The notes below the pieces were generated by a model. That model was given only the letters and a program-made list of their open reading frames with translations, did no database searches and had not been told where the DNA came from. From an uncultured Elusimicrobia bacterium (lineage in GTDB: Bacteria; Elusimicrobiota; Endomicrobiia; Endomicrobiales; Endomicrobiaceae), in assembly GCA_937916125.1 (NCBI GenBank), contig CALGGE010000020.1, positions 1 to 36,637 of the forward strand: a stretch of DNA of 36,637 bases. Reading direction: 5' to 3'. The stretch's first letter is position 1, and each line of letters opens with the position of its first letter. Shown in pieces: positions 8,001-14,014 of this stretch. A program made the position numbers and the translations under genes.

Positions 8001-10745
8001 GATTTGAGAGATTTTATAGGGTTGCATGTTGTTATCGACGATGTTAAATATAAAGAAGCCGTAAATATTGCAAGAGGAGAAAAAGATTCCGGGCTGAATG
8101 AATATTCGGAACTTTTGGAGTTTATCAAAAACGCACAGGATTTGGAATTTGCAAGATTTGAAGAAGATAAAAAAAATAAACAGGCAAGATTGAAAATCAG
8201 TGCCGCCGTAAAATCTTCCAGATTTTCTTTGCCGGTGGAACTGTGTTTTTATGAAAAGTCCGATCATGAAGCCGAAACTTACGGTGTGTATAATTTTAAG
8301 AAGATTTCTTCTCCTCATTATATTTACAAAATGGGTAAAAGAATTGTTTCTGCTTTTTTTGAAAGTGTTTTTTTAAAAGAAATGGATTACTCGTTTTTAA
8401 ATAATAATGAAGACGAACTTTCTTACGAAGAAACGTATGATGGAGAAGCGAGCCGGAAAACGGAAGCAAAAAGAATGATTTTTACTGCCGACGGTTTTGT
8501 GCCGACAAGTAATTTGGCATGGAATTTCGACAGAATTAATTACAATTTCCGTGATACGGTAACATGTTTTGTCGAGTATGACGGAAAAGTTTATATTCAA
8601 CAGTTGCCAAATGACGCTACGATATTTGACTTGGCTACCGGCAGATATTTTTCCGATGATAGAGATGTTTCCGTTTATAACGAAGCCGGAGAACCGTTAA
8701 CTTCAAATCTTGCCGTTGAGAATTACGGAACTTATAAGATTATTAAAGGTCATGATACAATTGTTTTGCCGTCTTCCGAAGCAGATATCCATACTACAAG
8801 AGCTAAGCTTATTTTCAGAGGAGACCGGCCTAAAAAAAGTTTTATTACCAAAGCCATTAAAGAACTGGGGTCAAGTGATTATATATCAAAACTTATCAAT
8901 ATTATTTTAAGCAGTGATGAATATAAACGTTTGATTGACGAGAAAAAATTGAGATATTCGGACATTGCGGATAGAATTTATCAGGATCAGGTAAAAAATA
9001 AAGATTTTAGTCTTTTGAAAAAAAATGTGCAGGAAGATCTGCAGGAACAGTATTTTAAAAACGATATAGTGACAATTCTTAAAATCTTATCCGATTTTTA
9101 TAACAGGAATGAACTTTTGGATAAAACTTCTTCAAGAGTATTTGAGCGTTCGGTTCAGATAGCGGCACATTATAATTTGGCTAACGTTTTGGAATTGTTT
9201 GAGGCTTTGGATTACGGTTTGATAAATTTTGAAGATATAAAGGATTTGTACAGAACCTGTATATACATAAAAACCGAGTCCAAAACGATTTCTGCAAATG
9301 ATATTATTGATAAAATTGAAAAACATTTTAAAGTTGTTCGAGTTGACGGATACGGATACAATTTGATTATTAACGGTATCAAATACAAAGTGGAAGATGC
9401 AAAAGATTTTGATTATGATTTTCTGAAACAGTTAATGAGTATAGAAGACTTAAATCTTATTCAGGTGTCAAGTAAAAATGATACAAAATGGTCTGACGAT
9501 AAAGAAAGTATTTTGATAACGATAGATTTCAGAATGCCGGAAGAACCGTTGGCATTGATGTCTTTAGGTAACAATGTGGACCGGCTCGTTAAAAATTATG
9601 CCGTTTCCCATCCGGATATGGTTAAGAGAGTTATGCTTATGGCAGAGAAATTTGTTCAACCTGAAGATGTCCCGGATTTTGAAGATATAAGCTCGCTGTT
9701 TGATGAGTATCCCGTATTGCTTATGCAAATACTTTTAGGTATTTATTCCGAAGACGGTTCGGCAGTATTATCCGAAGAGACACCTTTCCTTACACAGGAT
9801 GAAACTGAAATTTTGAAAAATGAACTTCAGACGGTACTTTCTTCGAATGAAATATTTGTTTCCGATACAAGAATTGCCGTATCGAGAAGTTTGGATTTGG
9901 CTGAAAGTGCCGATTCTTATTCTTTTGCAACTCTTGATGTTTCAAACGGTGTTGCAACGTTGTTTATAAGTGAGGCTTTCTTAAGAATGCTTGATAAACT
10001 TCCCGCAAACGAAAAAGAATATTTCTTAATTCAGCTTGCCGCACATGAAGCTATGGAATATTCCGCATCCGTAGGTAATAAAGATTTTAATTACGAGGCA
10101 TTCCATGAACAATTGGAATCGGATACCGACCAGAAAAACTTAATGGAAAAAGCAGCATCCGTTGCTCCCGATGTTGTAAAAATGAGGATATCTCTTATAA
10201 ATGTTATCAATGCTTTACAAAGTTTAAAAATTAACAATATTTCAGGCGACACAAATATTGATGATATCTTTTCAAACATCGATATTATTCCCAACGATAT
10301 TACCGGTGCTTTAAATAATTTCGCAAAAGTTTTGGGATATACTTTAAGCGGTGATGTTGTTCCCGTTATTTATGGTAATGAGGGGTTGGAGGATATTTCG
10401 TTGGAAGATTTAAAAGATATTATATTTTTAATTTCCGTTACCAACCCGCAGGAAAAAGCAAAGATATTTTCTGTTTTTGAAGGAATTGCCAAAACCAATG
10501 AAAAATTTACAACAGTTGACGGCATCCTTTCCGTGCTTGAAAATTATTTTGATAAAAATTCAGCTCGTTTTATGTTGATGTCGGAATTTGTTAAATATCT
10601 ATACTCCGACACTTCATTACAGCGTCCCGTTAGGAATATTGAGCCTGTTCTGCCCGAGCCGTCTGCCGACATCGGCGACATTTCGTCCATCACTTCACTT
10701 GACGAACAGACCAAAAGAGTTCACAGATTACTTGCAGCCGCTTAG
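2079..10745 (+). CDS. giant secreted multidomain protein with degenerate RelA/SpoT-like module
   Basis: 2888 residues. The TTG start at 2079 follows GCGGAG and yields a signal peptide (VKKLLSLIISASLVITLF, then GGFA before VP), so export is likely. Segments: 45-480, an N-terminal domain with IQDLHNN and later LISGGFHSYGI, a pattern I associate with large Omnitrophota/Elusimicrobiota proteins; about 700-790, module with HESWEH (H755); about 977-1010, phosphoribosyltransferase-like VFIFDDIIS; about 1318-1342, nucleotidyltransferase-like GGGSLVKG...SDIYYD, whose second metal Asp is Tyr; about 1690-2290, RelA/SpoT-like: PLAKRFGNADI, then RVKSLYSIYEKL (R1824, K1826), then RDFIGLHVVID (D1978), then VELC with E2054, then a TGS-like VYIQQLPNDATIFDLA; about 2600-2690, a second HExxE module (HEAMEY, H2656). 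The RSH hydrolase HD motif is absent and several synthetase residues are changed, so (p)ppGpp synthesis is doubtful. No C-terminal anchor is visible. The cellular role is unknown. Single gene, no partner gene nearby. Confidence 0.85.
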   Translation: MVTVKKLLSLIISASLVITLFPTGGFAVPVSSVVPQAVFNDYGKITQSALYDSDTLVINIQDLHNNKEVQNNIYNLLNSFNKKYENVEFYMEGASRDIDFDILSSIGAKNLSVLMDNMFKNDKLSGTEYFGYKNKKILNPVEDKDIYNRNIQNYSVLIRNKKEIQKLLLKEYMNLRSLNKYLTREQKEILNSYNAYLNKRLSREKFCKILYGQMKKKNIPDWRYPNSKLYHDITKAGSRINQKKVNLQLQAILFDLKKILSYHEYAEFLQKSDNLSDVNFVFSFLSAKISAADKIKYPDLFGMIKLREISSLVNPIDLVEEDRQKVEDILLTESTTSANKDIVFLNLFFEVYKKLLLAENSSKEYEYYKDNYALYSDIYSKYLNDNSAELYYYGYVAEQFNELNLRRNKIFLEKMGLSKGTPSVSNTAEHHPLNVRVLISGGFHSYGITKLLDENKISYITLTPNIKKNDYLYEKQYLNSIVEQADADFNAISKRPLLEQNADLIARDIMSSMNEILPALLETNLTTEQITQTVNKKIEENSARDFIKFNLDKDGIASITIDGKVYMLDYQSGEVKLSDGITVTTLAKNIKTLIREILLDKNIRLAKRLNIGQTKKKWEDMSTMERAEKIFLEHNILFSNFANDIITSVFKRIPNNDDRSQDGVYNTFMEIKNDIGDDFKDCKVIVSNAKSLIGVRPDGYGNTEEYGLLFYVVWEQDEYGNDKAKNILISNELLKYLESFDEHGLRQFFYDLLWHESWEHLALTGQDERFNEYVFSGKLSMTSEVFHEYIQTPEFTSYIVNQGYNTSQIRLMEQMERVIYEVNRKNSEYSDILSLFSIDSKSEYSSKGLDTFLSVRTGEQDVIDSCISQLADKTFTQLETLYITQQQNINPNYDIKNDLDGFIKFLNKFIIVYRKSNEYMTPDKLADFIKKQVIRKYSVTEEDASKISIQTYEFKDFPKTQKLSEEEIEFNKTIKSKRVFIFDDIISKRSETFNNMYSSLMDRGAAGVYGLAFFDLSKEPKENDNIISDKTFERILSKPSILLNVLNNVNGNVKKYVAYWLTRLLNDERGVEVIKQISSMDNEIVNNLLHSLFDILKNKETVRGIESYDIINLILAIGFGNKIDITNISKEELDAFLNKYGFEFANINYEPLEISYDDWHNDIAALIIFAYMSGYQYIKALGVNDIDGTENRYGSSNRSLIESMCGKYIINFEDIKRKLKHSYDGFNEEAEDEDVKNMRLFLEAAREEFEKGIRIIAEKYNITAEIPDDEQKEKYVSDVEKLEKAYKDAVIKVMLEAKRITLKRLAEQKIVIDENMFLIMGGGSLVKGDIMTDSDIYYDIVVPDGIISKSIGLRFAPLYSSILRQAGLTNYHVLKYSTTHMNKQNINTFVDEKELVPFLNYEILSTSEKKKNLYDRYMTSILDKSLSEAETTAENLALVNKRYSSIAREGDGWLESSFLISYEEDKGKIFTTRSVLQSLETKLNEIVFDYLVYYKNVGDMPTDIPVSVKEQIEFIKNGIYKDNKELQVYMDSVFGAWQFLASCRYVSKNNSWTDFLPGEKQAIETINKFVLRNTTAESYDALFEEKINEITNCKEFLSVIENFAYDNSMDMEIFRNGYAKYAHLEAWKQSASKDKDNEELFLFAQAVSLLIDIDKDVLEKKLSKIKIKGFDKYFKKLTESIDAIKRIDDKFPEYSHIAGERSIQNYWDAVAKCAGNEETLLALIAHKLTKAQVTKEKENEYLLYAVYLPLAKRFGNADIYEYVRNDLFEYSHPGAYLNLLKIIETLYGKPYSEIPQINEKIRNGIKEFLSTKGLPDSVFNINYRVKSLYSIYEKLNSSRRNEDSANELLEEADINAIKYILSFNGTLFDDIIRKAYPEKNMNIETIKKEILEYVEENFVSLSADRQKQLRDILTEMKNAIFYDYNIVDYVNKYLSEVITDCRNPDGSLNTKELKNKLEKDGRFFELWFVELFEKDLRDFIGLHVVIDDVKYKEAVNIARGEKDSGLNEYSELLEFIKNAQDLEFARFEEDKKNKQARLKISAAVKSSRFSLPVELCFYEKSDHEAETYGVYNFKKISSPHYIYKMGKRIVSAFFESVFLKEMDYSFLNNNEDELSYEETYDGEASRKTEAKRMIFTADGFVPTSNLAWNFDRINYNFRDTVTCFVEYDGKVYIQQLPNDATIFDLATGRYFSDDRDVSVYNEAGEPLTSNLAVENYGTYKIIKGHDTIVLPSSEADIHTTRAKLIFRGDRPKKSFITKAIKELGSSDYISKLINIILSSDEYKRLIDEKKLRYSDIADRIYQDQVKNKDFSLLKKNVQEDLQEQYFKNDIVTILKILSDFYNRNELLDKTSSRVFERSVQIAAHYNLANVLELFEALDYGLINFEDIKDLYRTCIYIKTESKTISANDIIDKIEKHFKVVRVDGYGYNLIINGIKYKVEDAKDFDYDFLKQLMSIEDLNLIQVSSKNDTKWSDDKESILITIDFRMPEEPLALMSLGNNVDRLVKNYAVSHPDMVKRVMLMAEKFVQPEDVPDFEDISSLFDEYPVLLMQILLGIYSEDGSAVLSEETPFLTQDETEILKNELQTVLSSNEIFVSDTRIAVSRSLDLAESADSYSFATLDVSNGVATLFISEAFLRMLDKLPANEKEYFLIQLAAHEAMEYSASVGNKDFNYEAFHEQLESDTDQKNLMEKAASVAPDVVKMRISLINVINALQSLKINNISGDTNIDDIFSNIDIIPNDITGALNNFAKVLGYTLSGDVVPVIYGNEGLEDISLEDLKDIIFLISVTNPQEKAKIFSVFEGIAKTNEKFTTVDGILSVLENYFDKNSARFMLMSEFVKYLYSDTSLQRPVRNIEPVLPEPSADIGDISSITSLDEQTKRVHRLLAAA

Positions 10746-10772
10746 TAAATTAATTACTTGTATTCAATAGCG

Positions 10773-10808
10773 ATTACGATATTATCTTTTAAATTCATAT
10801 ATCGTAAT
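10773..10808. other. inverted repeat after the giant gene
   Basis: ATTACGATAT at 10773-10782 is perfectly complementary to ATATCGTAAT at 10799-10808 across a 16-base loop. It lies 28 bases after the giant gene's stop. No T tract follows, so it may be a weak terminator, an mRNA-stabilising hairpin or a protein-binding site. Confidence 0.45.
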
Positions 10809-10851
10809 AGCGAGCATCGTTTACTTTTTAATGAGATTGCCCGGTTGGCGG

Positions 10852-10880
10852 TTTACATTTTTTTATATTTTTTATAAAAT
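10852..10880 (+). promoter_or_regulatory. candidate sigma-70 promoter for yraN
   Basis: TTTACA at 10852-10857 and TAAAAT at 10875-10880, separated by 17 bases. It lies about 40 bases before the yraN ATG. The surrounding DNA is very AT-rich, so chance matches are likely; support is moderate. Confidence 0.4.
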
Positions 10881-10922
10881 AAAGAGGTTCGGATAAACTT
10901 TAAAAACAAAGACGAAAATAAA

Positions 10923-11288
10923 ATGAAAGAAAAAGCAATTGATATCGGAAAAAAACATGAGCATGAGGCAGCCGATTATTTGAAAAGCATAAAATATAAA
11001 ATATTGGAATTGAATTTTAAGTTACTTCCTATAGGAGAAATAGATATCATTGCTAAAGATAAAGATACTTATGTATTTGTCGAAGTAAAATACAGAAAAA
11101 ATAATCTCTACGGAACACCTGCCGAATTTGTAACCAAAACAAAACAAGATAAAGTAATAAGAACAGATTTATGTTATCTCAAGAAAAACAGAATCAAATC
11201 CGATTTCAGATTTGATGTTGTTTCCATTTGCGGCGAAGAAATAGAGCATATCAGGAATGCTTTCAGCGGCAATCGTTACTATATATAA
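10923..11288 (+). CDS. yraN: YraN/UPF0102 family endonuclease-like protein
   Basis: 121 residues, normal for the family. The core signature is clear: an N-terminal Gly/Glu helix (DIGKKHEHEAADYL), then LLPIGEIDIIAKDKDTYVFV continuing into EVKYR, then a C-terminal RFDVVSI strand. Glu, Asp and the E-x-K of the restriction-endonuclease-like (PD-(D/E)xK) fold are all present. The family is widespread and its biochemical role is not firmly established; a nuclease role in DNA repair or uptake is assumed from the fold. The gene has its own candidate promoter and is followed by AT-rich repeats. The Shine-Dalgarno sequence before the ATG is weak. Confidence 0.9.
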   Translation: MKEKAIDIGKKHEHEAADYLKSIKYKILELNFKLLPIGEIDIIAKDKDTYVFVEVKYRKNNLYGTPAEFVTKTKQDKVIRTDLCYLKKNRIKSDFRFDVVSICGEEIEHIRNAFSGNRYYI

Positions 11289-11330
11289 TTTACAATTTAC
11301 AATTTATAATTTATAATGTATAATAATAAA
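11284..11330. repeat. short tandem tttacaattta / tttataattta repeats
   Basis: Four imperfect copies of a taatttacaattt-like unit directly follow the yraN stop and end in taatgtataataataaa. They resemble the acaatgtataatg unit of the dispersed repeat family. Confidence 0.5.
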
Positions 11331-11345
11331 AATTGTGAAGCGAGG

Positions 11346-11368
11346 AACAAAAAGCGGAGCTTTTTGTT
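11346..11368. other. perfect 10-bp hairpin with GGA loop
   Basis: AACAAAAAGC and GCTTTTTGTT pair perfectly around a GGA triloop. A T-rich 3' arm makes it terminator-like. It lies between yraN and acpS and belongs to a set of similar GC-NNN-GC or near-GC hairpins at 13921, 17355, 20077, 24107, 28834 and 28927. Confidence 0.6.
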
Positions 11369-11408
11369 GTTGAAAAGTTGATAATGGCAGAAGATTGGTG
11401 AGAAATTT

Positions 11409-11744
11409 ATGATTGGGATAGATATTGAAGAAGTAAGTCGCTTTAAAAAATTAATAAAAGATAAGAAATTTGTTGAACGAATTTTTTCCGAAGATGAAAT
11501 AAAATACTGCTCGTCAAGGAAGAATTCCGTTCAACATTTTGCCGTGCGTTTTGCAGGTAAAGAAGCCGTTTGGAAAGCCGTAAACAATAAAATAAAAAAT
11601 ATCGTCATAACCGATATTTCTTTTAAAAATTCGTTGTCGGGCAAACCGGAAGTTTATATAAAAAATAAAAAAATAAAAAATATTGAAGTTTCTTTTTCGC
11701 ACACGAAAGCTATTGTAACAGCAATAGCTTTGTTGAAAAGCTGA
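11409..11744 (+). CDS. acpS: holo-[acyl-carrier-protein] synthase
   Basis: 111 residues. Transfers 4'-phosphopantetheine from CoA to the serine of apo-ACP, activating it for fatty acid synthesis. Visible AcpS motifs: MIGIDIEEVSRF at the N-terminus (Asp5 binds Mg), the central FAVRFAGKEAVWKA (Glu of the GKEA pair is the second Mg ligand and the Lys is catalytic), GKPEVYI, and the C-terminal VSFSHTKAIVTAIAL. The start is an ATG preceded by GGTGAGAA. The last codons (LLKS) and stop coincide with the beginning of a dispersed repeat unit (gttgaaaagctgataacgac), so the C-terminus may have been set by repeat insertion. Confidence 0.93.
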   Translation: MIGIDIEEVSRFKKLIKDKKFVERIFSEDEIKYCSSRKNSVQHFAVRFAGKEAVWKAVNNKIKNIVITDISFKNSLSGKPEVYIKNKKIKNIEVSFSHTKAIVTAIALLKS

Positions 11745-11815
11745 TAACGACAGTTGAATAGTTGAAGAGTTGAATAGTTGAAGAGTTGAGAACGACAGTT
11801 GAAAAGTTGGGAAGT
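11735..11815. repeat. dispersed repeat (gttgaatagttgaagagttgaa units)
   Basis: Six units of (g)ttgaa(t/g/a)agttgaag with aacgaca spacers run from the end of acpS to about 40 bases before the nnrD ATG. The orientation is opposite to the copy at 1980-2046. Confidence 0.85.
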
Positions 11816-11854
11816 GCAAAATATAAGCTGATTTTTGGTAAAGTTAATAGATTT

Positions 11855-12745
11855 ATGAACACAATATATTTCAATAAAAAAATCTTTAATCGAGATAAAT
11901 CAAGTTATAAAAATGATTTCGGACATATTTTGGTTATTGCCGGTTCACGCAATATGCCGGGAGCAGGTGTGTTGTGTGCGAATGCCGCAATAACTGCAGG
12001 AGCAGGCCTTGTTACCTTTGCTTTTCCCGAATCGGCATATACGGGAGTTTGTGCAAATATTAAGCCCGAAATAATGCTGTTGCCTCTTGAAGAAAAAAAT
12101 AATAAATTAACAAAAAATGCGGGAAAACAAATTACGGATTTTATCGGGAAAAGAAAAATATCTTCCGTCGTTATAGGTTGCGGATTAGGATTGAAAGATA
12201 AAAATTTTGTAACAAATTTAATTTTTACAATTGTAAAAAATTTTGATGTTTTTATAACGATAGATGCCGACGGACTAAATGCACTTGAGGGTAAACAAAA
12301 AAACGGTATAATAAAAGAATTTAAAAATGCCAAGTCTAAAATAATCGTTACTCCTCACCCGAAAGAATTTGAAAGAATTTCCGGTATAAAATATAAAGAT
12401 GACGAAAAATACAGAAAAGAAATAACAAAAAATTTTGCCGAAAAAAATAACATAATTTCTGTTCTTAAAGGATATAAAACGGTTGTTTCCGACGGCAAAA
12501 AAGTTTATGTAAATAATACCGGCAATCCCGGTATGGCAACTGCCGGCAGCGGAGATGTTTTGGCAGGGATGATTTCTGCCGTTGTTTGCAACAAAGAAGA
12601 AAATTTATTGCAAAAAGTTTCAAATGCAGTTTATCTGCACGGACTGGCAGGAGATTTCGCTGCAAAAGAAAAAACCGAAACATGTATGACAGCCGGCGAC
12701 ATAATTTTAAATTTACCAAAAGCTTTTTTAAAGGAGAAAATATGA
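11855..12745 (+). CDS. nnrD: ADP-dependent NAD(P)H-hydrate dehydratase
   Basis: 296 residues from the ATG at 11855. The frame extends further upstream only through repeat DNA, so that extension is rejected. The enzyme dehydrates damaged NAD(P)H hydrates back to NAD(P)H using ADP or ATP. Ribokinase-like fold motifs: GHILVIAGSRNMPGAG at the start of the domain, AAITAGAGLVT, IDADGLNAL, VTPHPKEFERI, and the C-terminal GNPGMATAGSGDVLAGMI with the catalytic Asp in GSGD. The usual N-terminal NAD(P)HX epimerase domain (NnrE) is not fused here. The stop overlaps the next ATG by four bases, so translation is coupled to the M20 gene. Confidence 0.92.
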   Translation: MNTIYFNKKIFNRDKSSYKNDFGHILVIAGSRNMPGAGVLCANAAITAGAGLVTFAFPESAYTGVCANIKPEIMLLPLEEKNNKLTKNAGKQITDFIGKRKISSVVIGCGLGLKDKNFVTNLIFTIVKNFDVFITIDADGLNALEGKQKNGIIKEFKNAKSKIIVTPHPKEFERISGIKYKDDEKYRKEITKNFAEKNNIISVLKGYKTVVSDGKKVYVNNTGNPGMATAGSGDVLAGMISAVVCNKEENLLQKVSNAVYLHGLAGDFAAKEKTETCMTAGDIILNLPKAFLKEKI

Positions 12746-13911
12746 ACCTGTTACCGATATTAAAAAAAATCAGAAGACATATTCATAAAAATCCCGAGCT
12801 GAGCAATAAAGAGTTTAAAACTGCGGATTTCGTTGAAAAAATATTGAAAGAAAACGGTATAAAAACTTACAGGCTTTGCAAAACCGGTGTAATAGGAATA
12901 TTGGAAGGTAAGAAAAAATCTTACGGCAGAACAAAAACCGTTGCTTTAAGAGCAGATCTTGATGCGTTGCCTATACGGGAAAAAAATACACATTCTTACA
13001 AATCGCAAAACCCCGGTGTAATGCATGCGTGCGGGCATGACGGCAATACTACCATTCTTCTCGGGGCAGCAATGATATTATCAAAACAAACGGAAGAATT
13101 CTCGGGGAAAATTCAGTTTACTTTTCAGCTTGATGAAGAGACTGCCGGTGGCTCAAAAAAAATGATAAAAGCCGGAGTTCTTTCGAAAAACAAAGTTGAT
13201 TGTATCTTAGGCGTTCATGTAAGCCCTTGGGTAAAAACCGGAAAAGTTGCATTAAAATATGGTGCCATGATGGCGGGCGTAGATAAATTTGTTATAGAAA
13301 TAAAAGGTCTTTTGGGACACGGTGCGTATCCTCATTTGTCAAAAGATCCCATAGTTGCCGCAAGTGAATTCGTTTCAAGTTTACAGACTATAGTTTCAAG
13401 AAGAATTAATCCTATAGAACCTGCAGTAGTTACAGTAGGCAAAATTGAGGGAGGTTCTCAGTATAATATAATTGCGGATAAAGTAACTCTTGTCGGAACT
13501 GTCAGAACTTTCAGTTTACAAACAAGAGATTTTATAAAGAAAGAAATGATTAACAGGCTTGAGGGAATATGCAAAAGTTATTCCATGGAATATACTTTTG
13601 ATTATCAATTATTGAATAGCCCGTTAATAAATACATCGTCGATAGTGGATGTGTGTCTTGAAACGGCTAAAGAATGTTACGGCGAAAAAAATGTTGTGTT
13701 GTTGGAACATCCGTCTATGGGCGGTGAAGATTTTGCCGAATATTTGAAAGAGATAAAAGGTGCTTTTATTTATGTCGGAACATCTTCAAATGAAAAAACT
13801 TCTTATCCTTGGCACCATGAAAAGTTTGATATGGACGAAACTGCTCTTCCGAAAGGAGCAGAACTTTTAGCGGAAATAGCAAAGCGATTTCTTAGTGGTA
13901 TGGATGTATAG
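12742..13911 (+). CDS. M20 family amidohydrolase (hippurate hydrolase/aminoacylase-like)
   Basis: 389 residues from the ATG at 12742, which has AAGGAG six bases upstream and overlaps the nnrD stop. M20D enzymes hydrolyse N-acyl amino acids and related amides with a metal pair. Visible: ALRADLDALPI (70-78), the metal motif HACGHD at 95-100, the catalytic glutamates in LDEETAGG (E132, E133), the dimerisation-domain HGAYPH, GKIEGGSQYNIIAD, and the C-terminal metal motif in PSMGGEDFAEYL. The substrate cannot be read from the sequence; N-acetyl-amino acids, N-acetyldiaminopimelate or indole-acyl amides are all possible within this subfamily. Confidence 0.9.
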   Translation: MNLLPILKKIRRHIHKNPELSNKEFKTADFVEKILKENGIKTYRLCKTGVIGILEGKKKSYGRTKTVALRADLDALPIREKNTHSYKSQNPGVMHACGHDGNTTILLGAAMILSKQTEEFSGKIQFTFQLDEETAGGSKKMIKAGVLSKNKVDCILGVHVSPWVKTGKVALKYGAMMAGVDKFVIEIKGLLGHGAYPHLSKDPIVAASEFVSSLQTIVSRRINPIEPAVVTVGKIEGGSQYNIIADKVTLVGTVRTFSLQTRDFIKKEMINRLEGICKSYSMEYTFDYQLLNSPLINTSSIVDVCLETAKECYGEKNVVLLEHPSMGGEDFAEYLKEIKGAFIYVGTSSNEKTSYPWHHEKFDMDETALPKGAELLAEIAKRFLSGMDV

Positions 13912-13920
13912 AGGAAAGGG

Positions 13921-13941
13921 AAAATCGCAAGGTGATTTTTT
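13921..13941 (+). terminator. intrinsic terminator-like hairpin after the M20 gene
   Basis: AAAATCGC and GTGATTTT (one G-U pair) enclose an AAG/G loop and are followed by a short T run. It lies nine bases after the M20 stop and directly before the aspS promoter, which supports a transcript boundary. Confidence 0.55.
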
Positions 13942-13942
13942 G

Positions 13943-13971
13943 TGGACAGAATTTGAAATTTTTAATATAAT
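13943..13971 (+). promoter_or_regulatory. sigma-70 promoter for aspS
   Basis: TGGACA at 13943-13948 and TATAAT at 13966-13971 with a 17-base spacer. The start codon of aspS is 43 bases downstream, behind GAAAGGGG. Confidence 0.6.
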
Positions 13972-14014
13972 AGCAGAATATAGAACTATATAAATTGAAA
14001 GGGGATAATAATAT

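Noticed and set aside
11786..11854. Upstream start for nnrD
   Set aside because: The extension is encoded by dispersed repeat DNA; ATG 11855 begins just before the conserved domain.
12586..12741. Upstream start for the M20 gene
   Set aside because: It would overlap nnrD by 160 bases; ATG 12742 has AAGGAG and begins the conserved fold.
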